8,337 nt of DNA, taken from JAVKSL01 sp039583695 (GTDB lineage: Bacteria; Actinomycetota; Acidimicrobiia; Acidimicrobiales; JAJPHD01). Below the pieces are notes generated by a model. That model ran no database searches and was not told the origin of the DNA. It saw only the letters and a program-made list of their open reading frames with translations. This document shows, in pieces, positions 1 through 6,204 of this stretch. Each line of letters begins with the position of its first letter. Within the stretch, counting starts at the first letter, position 1. A program made the position numbers and the translations under genes. Location of the stretch: assembly GCA_039583695.1 (NCBI GenBank), contig JAVKSL010000111.1, positions 1 through 8,337 on the forward strand. The letters are read 5' to 3'.

Positions 1-78
1 CGCGCCACGTCCAGGCGGACCACCTTATAGCCCCCTACCAGGCAGAACCACAGCCCAGACCCCGCCGCTTACCCACAT

Positions 79-528
79 TCATACCGGAAGACCCCAAAAC
101 AGATCGGCGGCGACGGGCGTCACGAGGAAGGGGGTGATCAGCAGAGTCCGGACCACGCCTCGGCCGAAGAACGCCCGGTTGAGGAGGAGGGCCATCAAGA
201 TCCCGACGAGCATGGCCACGACGACGGAGATACCGGTCAGCTCGACACTGTGACCGATGGCACCGCGGAACTGGCCGTTGGTGAAGATGGCCTTGAAGTT
301 GGCAAGCCCAGCCCAGTGCTTGCTTCCGGGCTCGAGCAGGTTCCAGCTCCGGAAGCTGAAGTACACGGTGAGCACGAACGGGATCTGCGTCAAGATGATC
401 ACGTAGACCAGAGCCGGCAGCAATGGGAGCCTGCGCTGCCACCGCTGCCCTCGTGACTCGCCTCCGGCGGGCCGGGTGAGCGCCAGGGCCGGTCCGGGCT
501 GCACCGGGCCCTCCAGAGCCAGGCTCAT
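79..528 (-). pseudogene. Sugar ABC transporter permease (MalF type), C-terminal half missing
   Basis: The 149-residue product is the front half of an inner-membrane permease of the binding-protein-dependent sugar importer family, which normally has about 290-310 residues and six membrane segments. Visible are a polar, Arg-rich cytoplasmic N-terminus (1-33), TM1 (about 35-60, ending in the family-typical FSFRSW), an extracytoplasmic loop with the usual GLANF motif (74-78), TM2 (about 95-117) and TM3 (about 126-146, RTLLITPFLVTPVAADLFWG). The protein then ends abruptly in LPV and a stop. The family would continue from LFW into a loop, TM4-TM6 and the EAA loop that docks on the ATPase. None of this is found in any minus-strand frame of the leftmost 95 bases, so a frameshift or rearrangement breaks the gene at about 80-100. 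It lies 42 bp downstream of the solute-binding-protein gene, the usual order. Its ATG at 528 has no strong Shine-Dalgarno. The family call is secure from the TM1-TM3 pattern; substrate is unknown. Confidence 0.8.
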
Positions 529-570
529 GTGCAGGCCATTGGTGCCACGAGGCCGGGCGCGTGACGGCGC

Positions 571-1536
571 CTATTGTGCCTGACCGACCGGGATGGCATC
601 GGCCTGAGCCGTCTTGAGGGCTGCGCTGACGCTCTCGGTGCCAGCGATGGCCGCCGAGATCTGCTGCGAAACCTGGTCGCCGAGGTTCTCGAACTGCGGG
701 ATGTCCACGAACTGGATCCCGGTGTAGGGCACGGGCATGACCGTGGGGTGCTGCGGGTCCGCGTGGTCGATCGATTTCAGCGTCACGTTGGCGAACGCCC
801 CTGCCCCGCTCTGGTACTGAGGCAACTGGTAGGTCGAGGTCCGGCTCCCCGGGGGCACCTCCGCCCAGCCGAGCTTCTGGCCCACCAACGCTATGTAGGA
901 CTTCGACGTCGCCCACGACACGAAGTCCCACGCAGCTGCCTTGTGGTGGGAGTCCTTCGGAATGCCGAGCGACCAGGAGTACAACCAGCCTGAGTACTTG
1001 GTCTTGTTGACTGGGGCGTAGGTGAAACCGGTGTCGGCGTACACCGCCGGTGACGCCGCCTTGATGTCGCCACCGGCTGACGTGGCGTCGTACCACATCG
1101 CGCACTTGCCCTGGGTGTAGTCGGTGAGGTCGCCGGTGAACCCTTGGGTGGCGGCCCCCGGCTCACCGTCGGTTCGCACCAGGTGGACGTAGAACTTCGT
1201 GGCAGCCTCGAAGGCCGGCGAGGTGAGCTGGGGCTGCCACTTCGCGTTGAACCACGATCCCCCGAAGGTGTTGACCACGGTGTCGAGTGGTGCCAGGTTC
1301 TCGCCCCAGCCGCTCTCGCCGCGCAGGCAGATACCCGCCACACGGCCAGGCTTGTCCAGCTTGGCAGCCATGGTGGCAACCTGCGTCCACGTAGGGTGAG
1401 TGGGCATCGTGAGCCCGGCCGCGGCCAGCATGCTCTTGCGGTACATGAGGAACGAGGACTCCCCGTAGAATGGCACCGAGTAAAGACTGCCCTTGTAGGA
1501 CAGCGATTTGGCGATCGGGCCGATGATGTCGCCTGC
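571..1536 (-). pseudogene. Sugar ABC transporter solute-binding protein, N-terminus missing
   Basis: About 320 residues match the C-terminal three quarters of a family 1 extracellular solute-binding protein, which captures a sugar or polyol outside the membrane and delivers it to the permease. Typical landmarks are GSLYSVPFYGESSFLMYRKSML, AAGLTMPTHPTWTQVATMA, the 'GK(C)AMWYDAT' strand, GWLYSWSLGIPKDSHHKAAAWDF, and a Gln-rich C-terminal helix ending GQAQ and TAG. The recognisable protein begins near the codons for GDIIGPIAKS (about 1531). Family members normally carry roughly 100-120 more residues ahead of this, including a lipoprotein signal peptide with a Cys. None of this is seen: the frame runs on upstream to 1782 but encodes unrelated sequence that is the antisense of the dehydrogenase gene starting at 1561. 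The gene therefore lacks its start, signal peptide and promoter. It would have been first in an operon with the permease downstream. The C-terminal part shows no internal stops, so the break may be recent or an assembly join. Confidence 0.82.
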
Positions 1537-1549
1537 ACAGTACGCGGCG

Positions 1550-1555
1550 AGGAGG
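1550..1555 (+). promoter_or_regulatory. Ribosome binding site fixing the start of the first dehydrogenase
   Basis: AGGAGG is followed by TTGCG and then ATG at 1561, an ideal Shine-Dalgarno with 5-nt spacing. It decides the start, because the open frame extends upstream to 1144 through the antisense of the binding-protein gene. It also shows that the native 5' flank of the dehydrogenase is kept at least to about 1545, which places the junction with the truncated binding-protein gene just upstream. Confidence 0.85.
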
Positions 1556-1560
1556 TTGCG

Positions 1561-2562
1561 ATGCGGGCTGTGGTGCTCGACCGTCCCGGTCGGATAGAAG
1601 TGAGGGACGTACCCGACCCCGCACCGGCGCTGGCCGGCGTGGTCGTGCGAGTCATGGCCTGCGGGGTTTGCGGTACCGACCTGCATATAGTCGATGGCGA
1701 GTTTCCACCGACCCCGTACCCGATCACGCCCGGCCACGAGTTCAGCGGCGAGGTCGTCGCCGTGGGGACCGAGGTGGCGCATCGCTGGAGAGAGGGAGAC
1801 CGCGTGGCGGTCGACCCGTCGTTATTCTGCGGCCACTGCGGTGCCTGCCGGATCGGGCGCGGCAACTTGTGCGCGAACTGGGCGGCGATAGGCGACACCG
1901 TTGACGGCGCGTTCGCCGAGTACACTGCCGTGCCGGCGGCCAACCTCTACGCTCTGGCCGACGGGCTCGATTATCGTCAAGGAGCGCTGATCGAGCCGCT
2001 GTCGTGCGCGCTGCATGGCCTGAAGCGGCTCGGCTCCGTACTGGGCGAGACAGTGCTGCTGGTCGGGGCTGGAACCATGGGACTCCTTCTCCAGCAACTG
2101 CTGCTCGCTGCCGGCGCCCAGACAGTCACCGTGGTGGACCGGGCGGCCAGCCGCCTGGGAGTGGCCGAGCAGCTGGGCGCCGCTGGCACGGCTGCTTCGG
2201 TGGAGGAGCTTGGCGACAAGCGTTTCGGTCTTGTCGTCGATGCCACCGGCGCTCCCGCAGCCATCGAGTCCGCGTTCGGCGCTCTAGATCGCGGTGGGCG
2301 CATGATGGTCTTTGGCGTGTCGCCAGCCGGGGCAACCGTGCGGCTCTCCCCGTTTCGCATCTACAACGACGAGATCACCATCGTCGGCTCCATGGCGGTG
2401 CTCAACAGCTACCTGACGGCGGCCGAGATGATGGCGGCCGGCACTGTGGTCACTGCTCCCCTCCTCACTCACTCGATGGCGCTCGAGAATTTCGTCGAGG
2501 CGCTGGGCCTGGTGCGCAGGGGCGAGGGTATCAAGATCCAAGTCGAGCCCGGAGCCGGCTAG
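1561..2562 (+). CDS. Zinc-dependent medium-chain alcohol/polyol dehydrogenase (first of three)
   Basis: A 333-residue cytosolic oxidoreductase of the medium-chain dehydrogenase superfamily, likely oxidising a secondary hydroxyl of a polyol or sugar with NAD+. The N-terminal GroES-like domain carries the catalytic zinc ligands Cys37 (in GVCGTD), His59-Glu60 (PGHE) and Glu145 (LIEPLS), the ligand set of the sorbitol dehydrogenase branch. Structural-zinc cysteines 90, 93, 96 and 104 (CGHCGACRIGRGNLC) are all present. The Rossmann domain starts at about 165 with GAGTMG (169-174), and Asp193 at the end of the second strand predicts NAD rather than NADP. Length is normal for the family and the start is set by an AGGAGG at 1550. 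It is followed 47 bp later by a second dehydrogenase on the same strand, probably as one transcript. No promoter of its own is evident, because the upstream DNA is the truncated transporter gene. D-arabinitol, L-iditol or threonine-type dehydrogenases are all possible; substrate cannot be read from sequence. Confidence 0.92.
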   Translation: MRAVVLDRPGRIEVRDVPDPAPALAGVVVRVMACGVCGTDLHIVDGEFPPTPYPITPGHEFSGEVVAVGTEVAHRWREGDRVAVDPSLFCGHCGACRIGRGNLCANWAAIGDTVDGAFAEYTAVPAANLYALADGLDYRQGALIEPLSCALHGLKRLGSVLGETVLLVGAGTMGLLLQQLLLAAGAQTVTVVDRAASRLGVAEQLGAAGTAASVEELGDKRFGLVVDATGAPAAIESAFGALDRGGRMMVFGVSPAGATVRLSPFRIYNDEITIVGSMAVLNSYLTAAEMMAAGTVVTAPLLTHSMALENFVEALGLVRRGEGIKIQVEPGAG

Positions 2563-2609
2563 CGCCCGAGTCTGTGCGCTGCCCTGCCTCCTGACTGGTC
2601 CGCGATCGC

Positions 2610-3647
2610 ATGCGCGGGGTGCACCTACCCGGTGGTCGCCAGGTTGACCTGCGTGACGAGCCGGACCCTTCACCAGGTCCGACGCAGGTCGTGATCGCCA
2701 TGCGGGCGTCCACCATCTGCGGGAGTGACTTGCGGGCCATCTACCGCGAGCACCTCGGAAGTGGCCCCGAGGCCTACCAGGATGTCGTCGCCGGCCACGA
2801 GCCTTGCGGAGAGGTCGTCGCGACGGGGGCTAATGTCAGCGGTCGCCGGGTTGGCGACCGCGTCGTGGTGTACCACGTCAGCGGCTGCGGGCGCTGCGAC
2901 GACTGCCGGTCGGGCTACCAGATCAGCTGCACGTCGTCGCAGCGCAGGGCCTACGGCTGGCAGCGCGACGGTGGCCACGCTGACTATCTTGTGGCCGAGG
3001 ATCGTGACTTGCTGGCCCTCCCCGAGCCGCTGACCTATCTCGACGGTGCCTGCGTGGCATGCGGCTTCGGCACCGCGTGGGAGGCTCTTGCGCGGGTGGG
3101 TGCAGCGGGCGCCAACGGTATGTTCATCGCCGGGCTCGGACCGGTGGGCCTTGCCGTGGGGCTTCTCGCCCATCGAGTCGGGGCCAGCCCGGTTATCGGC
3201 GCTGACCCGAGTTCCGATCGCCGGGATCTGGCGCACCAGCTCGGCGCGGTCGACGACGTCGTCGACCTGGACCAGCCGGTGGCCGACCAGGTCGCCGAGC
3301 TGACCGGTGGGCTCGGTGCCGAGGTGGCTCTGGACTGCTCGGGGGTTGGTGCAGCGCAGCTCGAGGTGCTGCGCTCCGTCCGGCGTTGGGGGCGTTGCGC
3401 CATGGTCGGCGAGGGCGGTGAGCTCGTCGTGGACGTGAGCCAGGAGCTGATCCACCGCCAGCTCACGGTGGTCGGCTCGTGGATGACCAGCACATGGCGT
3501 ATGGCTGACCTGCTTGCCCGCCTGGCGGGATGGGAGCTGCACCCCGAGGAGGTGGTGACCACCCGGCTGCCACTCGACTCGGCAGGCGAGGCATACCGGA
3601 CCGCCGACATGGGCCAGGGCGGAAAGGTCGGTCTGGTGATGGCCTGA
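2610..3647 (+). CDS. Zinc-dependent medium-chain dehydrogenase (second of three)
   Basis: A 345-residue member of the medium-chain dehydrogenase superfamily, clearly divergent from its upstream neighbour, so not a simple tandem duplicate. Catalytic zinc ligands are Cys37 (TICGSD) and His63-Glu64 (AGHE). The third ligand is probably a Cys (Cys148 or Cys151 in ACVACGFGTAWEAL) rather than the Glu of the sorbitol branch, suggesting a different subfamily. Structural-zinc cysteines are 93, 96, 99 and 107 (CGRCDDCRSGYQISC). The cofactor loop is GLGPVG (175-180), with Asp199 after the second strand favouring NAD. An unusual Tyr/Trp/Arg-rich stretch (YGWQRDGGHADY, 115-126) follows the zinc lobe, typical of this subfamily. 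An in-frame TGA at 2592 limits the start to ATG 2610. The 15 bases ahead contain no Shine-Dalgarno, so translation may depend on coupling to the gene 47 bp upstream. Substrate unknown; an alcohol, polyol or sugar is expected. Confidence 0.9.
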   Translation: MRGVHLPGGRQVDLRDEPDPSPGPTQVVIAMRASTICGSDLRAIYREHLGSGPEAYQDVVAGHEPCGEVVATGANVSGRRVGDRVVVYHVSGCGRCDDCRSGYQISCTSSQRRAYGWQRDGGHADYLVAEDRDLLALPEPLTYLDGACVACGFGTAWEALARVGAAGANGMFIAGLGPVGLAVGLLAHRVGASPVIGADPSSDRRDLAHQLGAVDDVVDLDQPVADQVAELTGGLGAEVALDCSGVGAAQLEVLRSVRRWGRCAMVGEGGELVVDVSQELIHRQLTVVGSWMTSTWRMADLLARLAGWELHPEEVVTTRLPLDSAGEAYRTADMGQGGKVGLVMA

Positions 3648-3690
3648 GGTGCGCCGAGCTTGGTGCTGAGCGGCCCAGCTACTCCCGGCG

Positions 3691-4746
3691 TCAGCGTGCT
3701 GACTCGGATGTCCAGGGGAGCACCACCGGTTTCAACAATCGGGGGTCGCGACTTCCGGCCGTCAGGGCCGCCTCGACCTCACCGAGGCCGTAGTGGCCGC
3801 TCACGAGGCCTTCCAGGTCGACGGAGCCCGACTCCGCCAGTCGAATGGCCGTAGGGTAAGTGCCGGCGTAGCGGAACGTGCCGGTGAGCTCGATCTCGCG
3901 GTTTTGGATCGCCTGGGTAGGCAGGAGGCTCTCGGCCGCAGGCGCCATCCCAACCAGTACCACCCGCCCGGCGACCCGGACCGCGCCGATACCGCTCGCG
4001 GCGGCCGACGGGTCGCCCGAACACTCGAGCAGGACGTCGAAGCCGTCGGTGCCGGCGGCGGCGGGGAAGTTCACTGGATCGAGGGTCTCGGTTGCCCCGA
4101 AACGGCGCGCCAGCTTCAGGCGATACGGCTCGACGTCGCTGACCGCCACGCAGGAGGCACCGCCCGCGCGGGCCACCTGCGCAGCCAGGAGCCCGATAGG
4201 CCCCGCCCCGGTGACAAGAACACAGTCGCCCGGGCGGATGCGGGCCTTCCATGACGCCCAGACCCCGACCGACAGGGGCTCGAGAAGGGCTCCGGCGTCG
4301 AAGCTGAGCGCGTCTGGCAACGGGTGCACGAAGTCCGCGTCGTGCGCAAGGTAGCGCGAAAAGGCGCCGTCGACGGGGGGCGTGCCGAGGAAGCGGATCT
4401 CGGGACACAGGTTGTACCTACCGCTGCGGCACACGCGGCAGCGACGGCATGGAACGCCAGGCTCGAGAGCCACTCGTCGGCCAACGAGACTACCGTCGAC
4501 ACCGGGGCCAGCGGCGACCACCACGCCGCTCGCCTCGTGGCCCAGCACGAGGGGTTTGTCGACCACGTACGTCCCGATGCGACCGTGGCGGTAGTAGTGG
4601 ACATCTGATCCGCACACTCCGACGGCGGCGACCTCTACGAGCACCTCGCCGGGCGCCGGGACCGGTACCGGGCGCTGCTCCATCACGATGTTGCCCGTCC
4701 CGTGCAGCACCGCAGCATCGCTCGAAGCGTCGATCAGTCCGTTCAC
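3691..4746 (-). CDS. Sorbitol/xylitol dehydrogenase (L-iditol 2-dehydrogenase family)
   Basis: A 351-residue NAD-dependent polyol dehydrogenase that converts sorbitol to fructose or xylitol to xylulose. The family signature is very strong: GVCGSDVHYYRHGRIGTYVV (43-62), PLVLGHEASG (65-74), EPGVPCRRCRVCRSGRYNLC (95-114), FLGTPPVDGAF (119-129) and ALLEPLSVGV (153-162). Catalytic zinc ligands are Cys45, His70 and Glu156, with Glu71 following His70, each one residue beyond the human sorbitol dehydrogenase numbering. Structural-zinc cysteines 100, 103, 106 and 114 are all retained. The cofactor loop is GAGPIG (180-185), with Asp204 selecting NAD. The start is GTG at 4746 with AGGGGG about 8 nt upstream; the family N-terminus (AVLHGTGNIVMEQ) needs this start. 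It converges on the preceding dehydrogenase with only 43 bp between the stops, and no convincing terminator is seen there. It appears monocistronic. Sorbitol versus xylitol preference cannot be told. Confidence 0.94.
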   Translation of the reverse strand: MNGLIDASSDAAVLHGTGNIVMEQRPVPVPAPGEVLVEVAAVGVCGSDVHYYRHGRIGTYVVDKPLVLGHEASGVVVAAGPGVDGSLVGRRVALEPGVPCRRCRVCRSGRYNLCPEIRFLGTPPVDGAFSRYLAHDADFVHPLPDALSFDAGALLEPLSVGVWASWKARIRPGDCVLVTGAGPIGLLAAQVARAGGASCVAVSDVEPYRLKLARRFGATETLDPVNFPAAAGTDGFDVLLECSGDPSAAASGIGAVRVAGRVVLVGMAPAAESLLPTQAIQNREIELTGTFRYAGTYPTAIRLAESGSVDLEGLVSGHYGLGEVEAALTAGSRDPRLLKPVVLPWTSESAR

Positions 4747-4779
4747 CGAGTGCCCCCTGTCCGTCCTTCGCCCTCATGG

Positions 4780-4785
4780 ATCGTA
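4780..4785 (-). promoter_or_regulatory. Candidate -10 box for the sorbitol/xylitol dehydrogenase
   Basis: On the minus strand TACGAT fits the actinobacterial TAnnnT -10 pattern and lies 34 bp ahead of the GTG at 4746, leaving a leader of about 25-28 nt that includes the AGGGGG Shine-Dalgarno. No good -35 is visible at 17-18 bp. An 8-bp palindrome GACCGGTC (4796-4803) sits just upstream and could be an operator, but it is too short to claim. Confidence 0.3.
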
Positions 4786-4902
4786 CCAAGCGACAGACCG
4801 GTCATCTACCGGGAAAGCAGGCCAGACTGCGATCCGTATGGTGCTGGGTCGGGTCGTCGGCTCAGCTCACCCGCCCGACCTGACCGTGCCGTCGTGGATA
4901 CG

Positions 4903-5028
4903 TCAGCTGCTCGAGGCCACCTTACGGTTGGTACTGGGCTGGGGCCCGTGCCAGTCGAACAGTTGCTCGGCGTGCGCCCGGAGGTCTTGGATCAACTTCG
5001 CCAGCGCGGCATTCCCACCTGAGGCGTC
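4903..5028 (-). other. Orphan coding fragment downstream of the MerR hairpin
   Basis: In a minus-strand frame different from the MerR frame, and starting right after an in-frame TAG, about 41 codons read like a protein C-terminus. It begins DASGGNAALAKLIQDLRAHA and ends in a run of serines and TGA at 4903. The pattern is an amphipathic helix (ALAKLIQDLRAHAEQLFDW) with strong G/C third positions, whereas the overlapping MerR-frame tail is Arg/Pro-rich and looks like out-of-frame translation. No start codon or upstream part is present, so this is a remnant of a gene whose front is missing, or the true regulator C-terminus reached by frameshift. I do not recognise the family. Confidence 0.35.
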
Positions 5029-5479
5029 CTAACGCCCTGGTCCCGGGTTGGCGCCGGCCCGGGACCAGGAAGGATCGCCCACGAGCCGTATGGCCGGCGT
5101 TGGCGTGAATGGCTCGGTCGATGGCTGCGACGAGATCTCGCATCTCGCTACGCCGGGTGCTGACCGCGATGCGCTGGCGGCGCAGGTGTGCGACCACATC
5201 GGCGTCGGGGTCATCGAGGAGGGCGGCGATGTCCTCCAGGGCGAACCCGAGCCGGCGGTAGACCACCACGTGTTGGAGTCGGAGCAGGTCGGCGTCGTTG
5301 TAGAGCCGGTAGCCCGCGGCGCTGCGCTGGCTGGGGACCGGCAGGCCAATCTCGTCGTAGTGGTGCAAGCTTCGCACCGTGGTGTCGAGGCGCTCGACCA
5401 CCTGGCCCGCGGTCAGGCCCATCATCCCAGGCGTTGCCGCCCGGAAGGCCCCGTCGCCAGCTCCTGTGATCTCGGCCAT
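4922..5479 (-). CDS. MerR-family (TipA-like) regulator with intact HTH and aberrant C-terminus
   Basis: The reading frame has 185 codons. Residues 21-120 are a complete MerR DNA-binding unit: GLTAGQVVERLDTTVRSLHH (helix-turn-helix), YDEIGLPVPSQRSAAGYRLY (wing), then LRLQHVVVYRRLGFALEDIAALLDD and a dimerisation helix to about 120. It is closest in style to TipA, where an effector (TipAS) domain of about 140 residues should follow. Here the dimerisation helix runs straight into IHANAGHTA (124-132), which resembles the last residues of TipA-type proteins (compare the DAILANAVRHTP ending as I recall it). The effector domain thus appears deleted. Beyond about 135 the sequence is Arg/Pro-rich and crosses a hairpin at 5036-5069, so it is probably not native. 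The start is ATG at 5479; Met19 or Met20 are alternatives giving the usual family N-terminus. The gene is divergent from the gene at 5575 and has a MerR-type operator in its own promoter, suggesting autoregulation. Confidence 0.75.
   Translation of the reverse strand: MAEITGAGDGAFRAATPGMMGLTAGQVVERLDTTVRSLHHYDEIGLPVPSQRSAAGYRLYNDADLLRLQHVVVYRRLGFALEDIAALLDDPDADVVAHLRRQRIAVSTRRSEMRDLVAAIDRAIHANAGHTARGRSFLVPGRRQPGTRALGRLRWECRAGEVDPRPPGARRATVRLARAPAQYQP
5036..5069. terminator. 12-bp perfect GC-rich inverted repeat, possible U-less terminator
   Basis: CCTGGTCCCGGG (5036-5047) and CCCGGGACCAGG (5058-5069) are perfect inverted arms around a 10-nt loop that itself contains the palindrome GGCGCC. 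The stem is very stable on either strand. There is no T-run on either side, so it is not a canonical intrinsic terminator, although U-less hairpins of this kind are reported as terminators in actinobacteria. It lies in frame inside the aberrant tail of the MerR reading frame, shortly after the residues that look like the native regulator C-terminus. This would suit a terminator of the original gene whose stop codon has been lost. Confidence 0.5.
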
Positions 5480-5486
5480 GGTGACC

Positions 5487-5517
5487 AGTGTCGTGCCTCA
5501 CGCGATGTGAGGGTCAA
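5487..5517 (-). promoter_or_regulatory. MerR-type promoter with operator dyad for the regulator gene
   Basis: On the minus strand the order is -35 TTGACC (5517-5512), a 19-bp spacer, and -10 GACACT (5492-5487). A 19-bp spacer is the hallmark of promoters activated by MerR proteins through DNA untwisting. The dyad CCTCAC-5 nt-GTGAGG (5496-5512, perfect arms) overlaps the last base of the -35 and fills most of the spacer, as in known MerR/TipA sites. The -10 ends only 7 bp before the ATG at 5479, so the transcript would be leaderless or nearly so. The same dyad lies about 60 bp ahead of the divergent gene at 5575 and might also influence it. The -10 is only a 3/6 match. Confidence 0.7.
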
Positions 5518-5574
5518 GCCCATTTTGAAAGTGCCTGCGCACGTAGGCTGATCGGCGCCTGAGAGGATACGGAG

Positions 5575-6204
5575 ATGCCGATCGACCTGGAGCGCGATGC
5601 CGCTGCAGCCATCGCGCTGTGCCAGGCGGCGCATGGCCGCCTCGTGGCCAACGCCGACCTGCTCACCGACAACCAGGTCCGGGCGCCGAGCCGATTGCCG
5701 GGTTGGTCGGTCGGGCACGTACTCACCCACTTGGCCCGCAATGCGCAAGGCCACGCGAGCCGTCTCGAGGCAGCGTTGGTGGGAGAGGACCTGCCCCGCT
5801 ACCCCGGCGGGTCGTCGCAGCGCGACGCCGACATCGTCGCTGGTGCCGGCCGGAGCGCCGCCGAGCTCGCCTCAGACCTGGCGAGGGCGGCCCGCCGGCT
5901 GGAGGAAGTGTGGGCCAGCAGCGCCGCCGCGGGATGGCCCCATGCCGAGCTGCGCGGCCACGACAGCTGGCCAACCAGGGCCAGCCCCTCCCGCCGCTTG
6001 CGGGAGGTGGAGGTGCACCACGCCGACCTCGGGCTCGGCTATGAGCCTGCCGACTGGCCGGACGAGTACGTCGAGTGGGAACTGCCCATGCTCCTCGCCA
6101 CCCTTGCCCGGCGACTTCCAGTTGCGGGGGACCGCAGGGATTTGCTGGTGTGGCTTATGGGCCGGCGCCCGGACCTCCCCTCGGTCAGACTCGACCCGTG
6201 GTGA
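5575..6204 (+). CDS. Maleylpyruvate isomerase/DinB-fold mycothiol-dependent metalloenzyme
   Basis: A 209-residue cytosolic protein of the maleylpyruvate isomerase family (DinB-like four-helix bundle). Family members use mycothiol with a divalent metal, for example to isomerise maleylpyruvate in the gentisate pathway; many paralogues have unknown substrates. Landmarks are RLPGWSVGHVLTHLARNAQG (40-59) and RLREVEVHHADLGLGY (141-156). His52, Glu144 and His148 fall exactly at the positions I recall for the zinc ligands of the Corynebacterium glutamicum enzyme. The C-terminus (DLLVWLMGRRPDLPSVRLDPW) has the usual W-x-x-GR element, and Arg197 or Arg198 may be the substrate-binding Arg. At 209 residues it is about 30 shorter than that enzyme, mostly between about 90 and 140 and near the end. 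The start is ATG 5575 with GAGAGG 8 nt upstream; TAGGCT (5544-5549) is a candidate -10. It is divergent from the MerR regulator, which may control it. No gentisate-pathway genes adjoin. Confidence 0.82.
   Translation: MPIDLERDAAAAIALCQAAHGRLVANADLLTDNQVRAPSRLPGWSVGHVLTHLARNAQGHASRLEAALVGEDLPRYPGGSSQRDADIVAGAGRSAAELASDLARAARRLEEVWASSAAAGWPHAELRGHDSWPTRASPSRRLREVEVHHADLGLGYEPADWPDEYVEWELPMLLATLARRLPVAGDRRDLLVWLMGRRPDLPSVRLDPW

Noticed and set aside
1144..1560. N-terminal extension of the first dehydrogenase by 139 codons
   Set aside because: The extension is antisense to binding-protein homology, and ATG 1561 has an ideal AGGAGG and the exact family N-terminus.
891..1943. Long minus-strand open frame of 350 codons
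   Set aside because: It overlaps the binding-protein gene and the first dehydrogenase in a different frame, is Ser/Arg/Pro-rich and shows no family motif; it is a shadow of GC-rich coding sequence.
2670..3542. 290-codon minus-strand open frame opposite the second dehydrogenase
   Set aside because: Composition (Asp/His/Arg-rich, no motifs) is that of an antisense shadow, while the plus strand carries a complete zinc dehydrogenase.
3648..3690. Possible bidirectional terminator between the convergent dehydrogenases
   Set aside because: Only 3-4 bp complementary arms could be found and there is no T-run; not enough to call.
5048..5551. Plus-strand open frame of 167 codons opposite the MerR gene
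   Set aside because: It covers the MerR HTH region and the operator on the opposite strand; no recognisable domain and no ribosome site. The MerR reading is far stronger.
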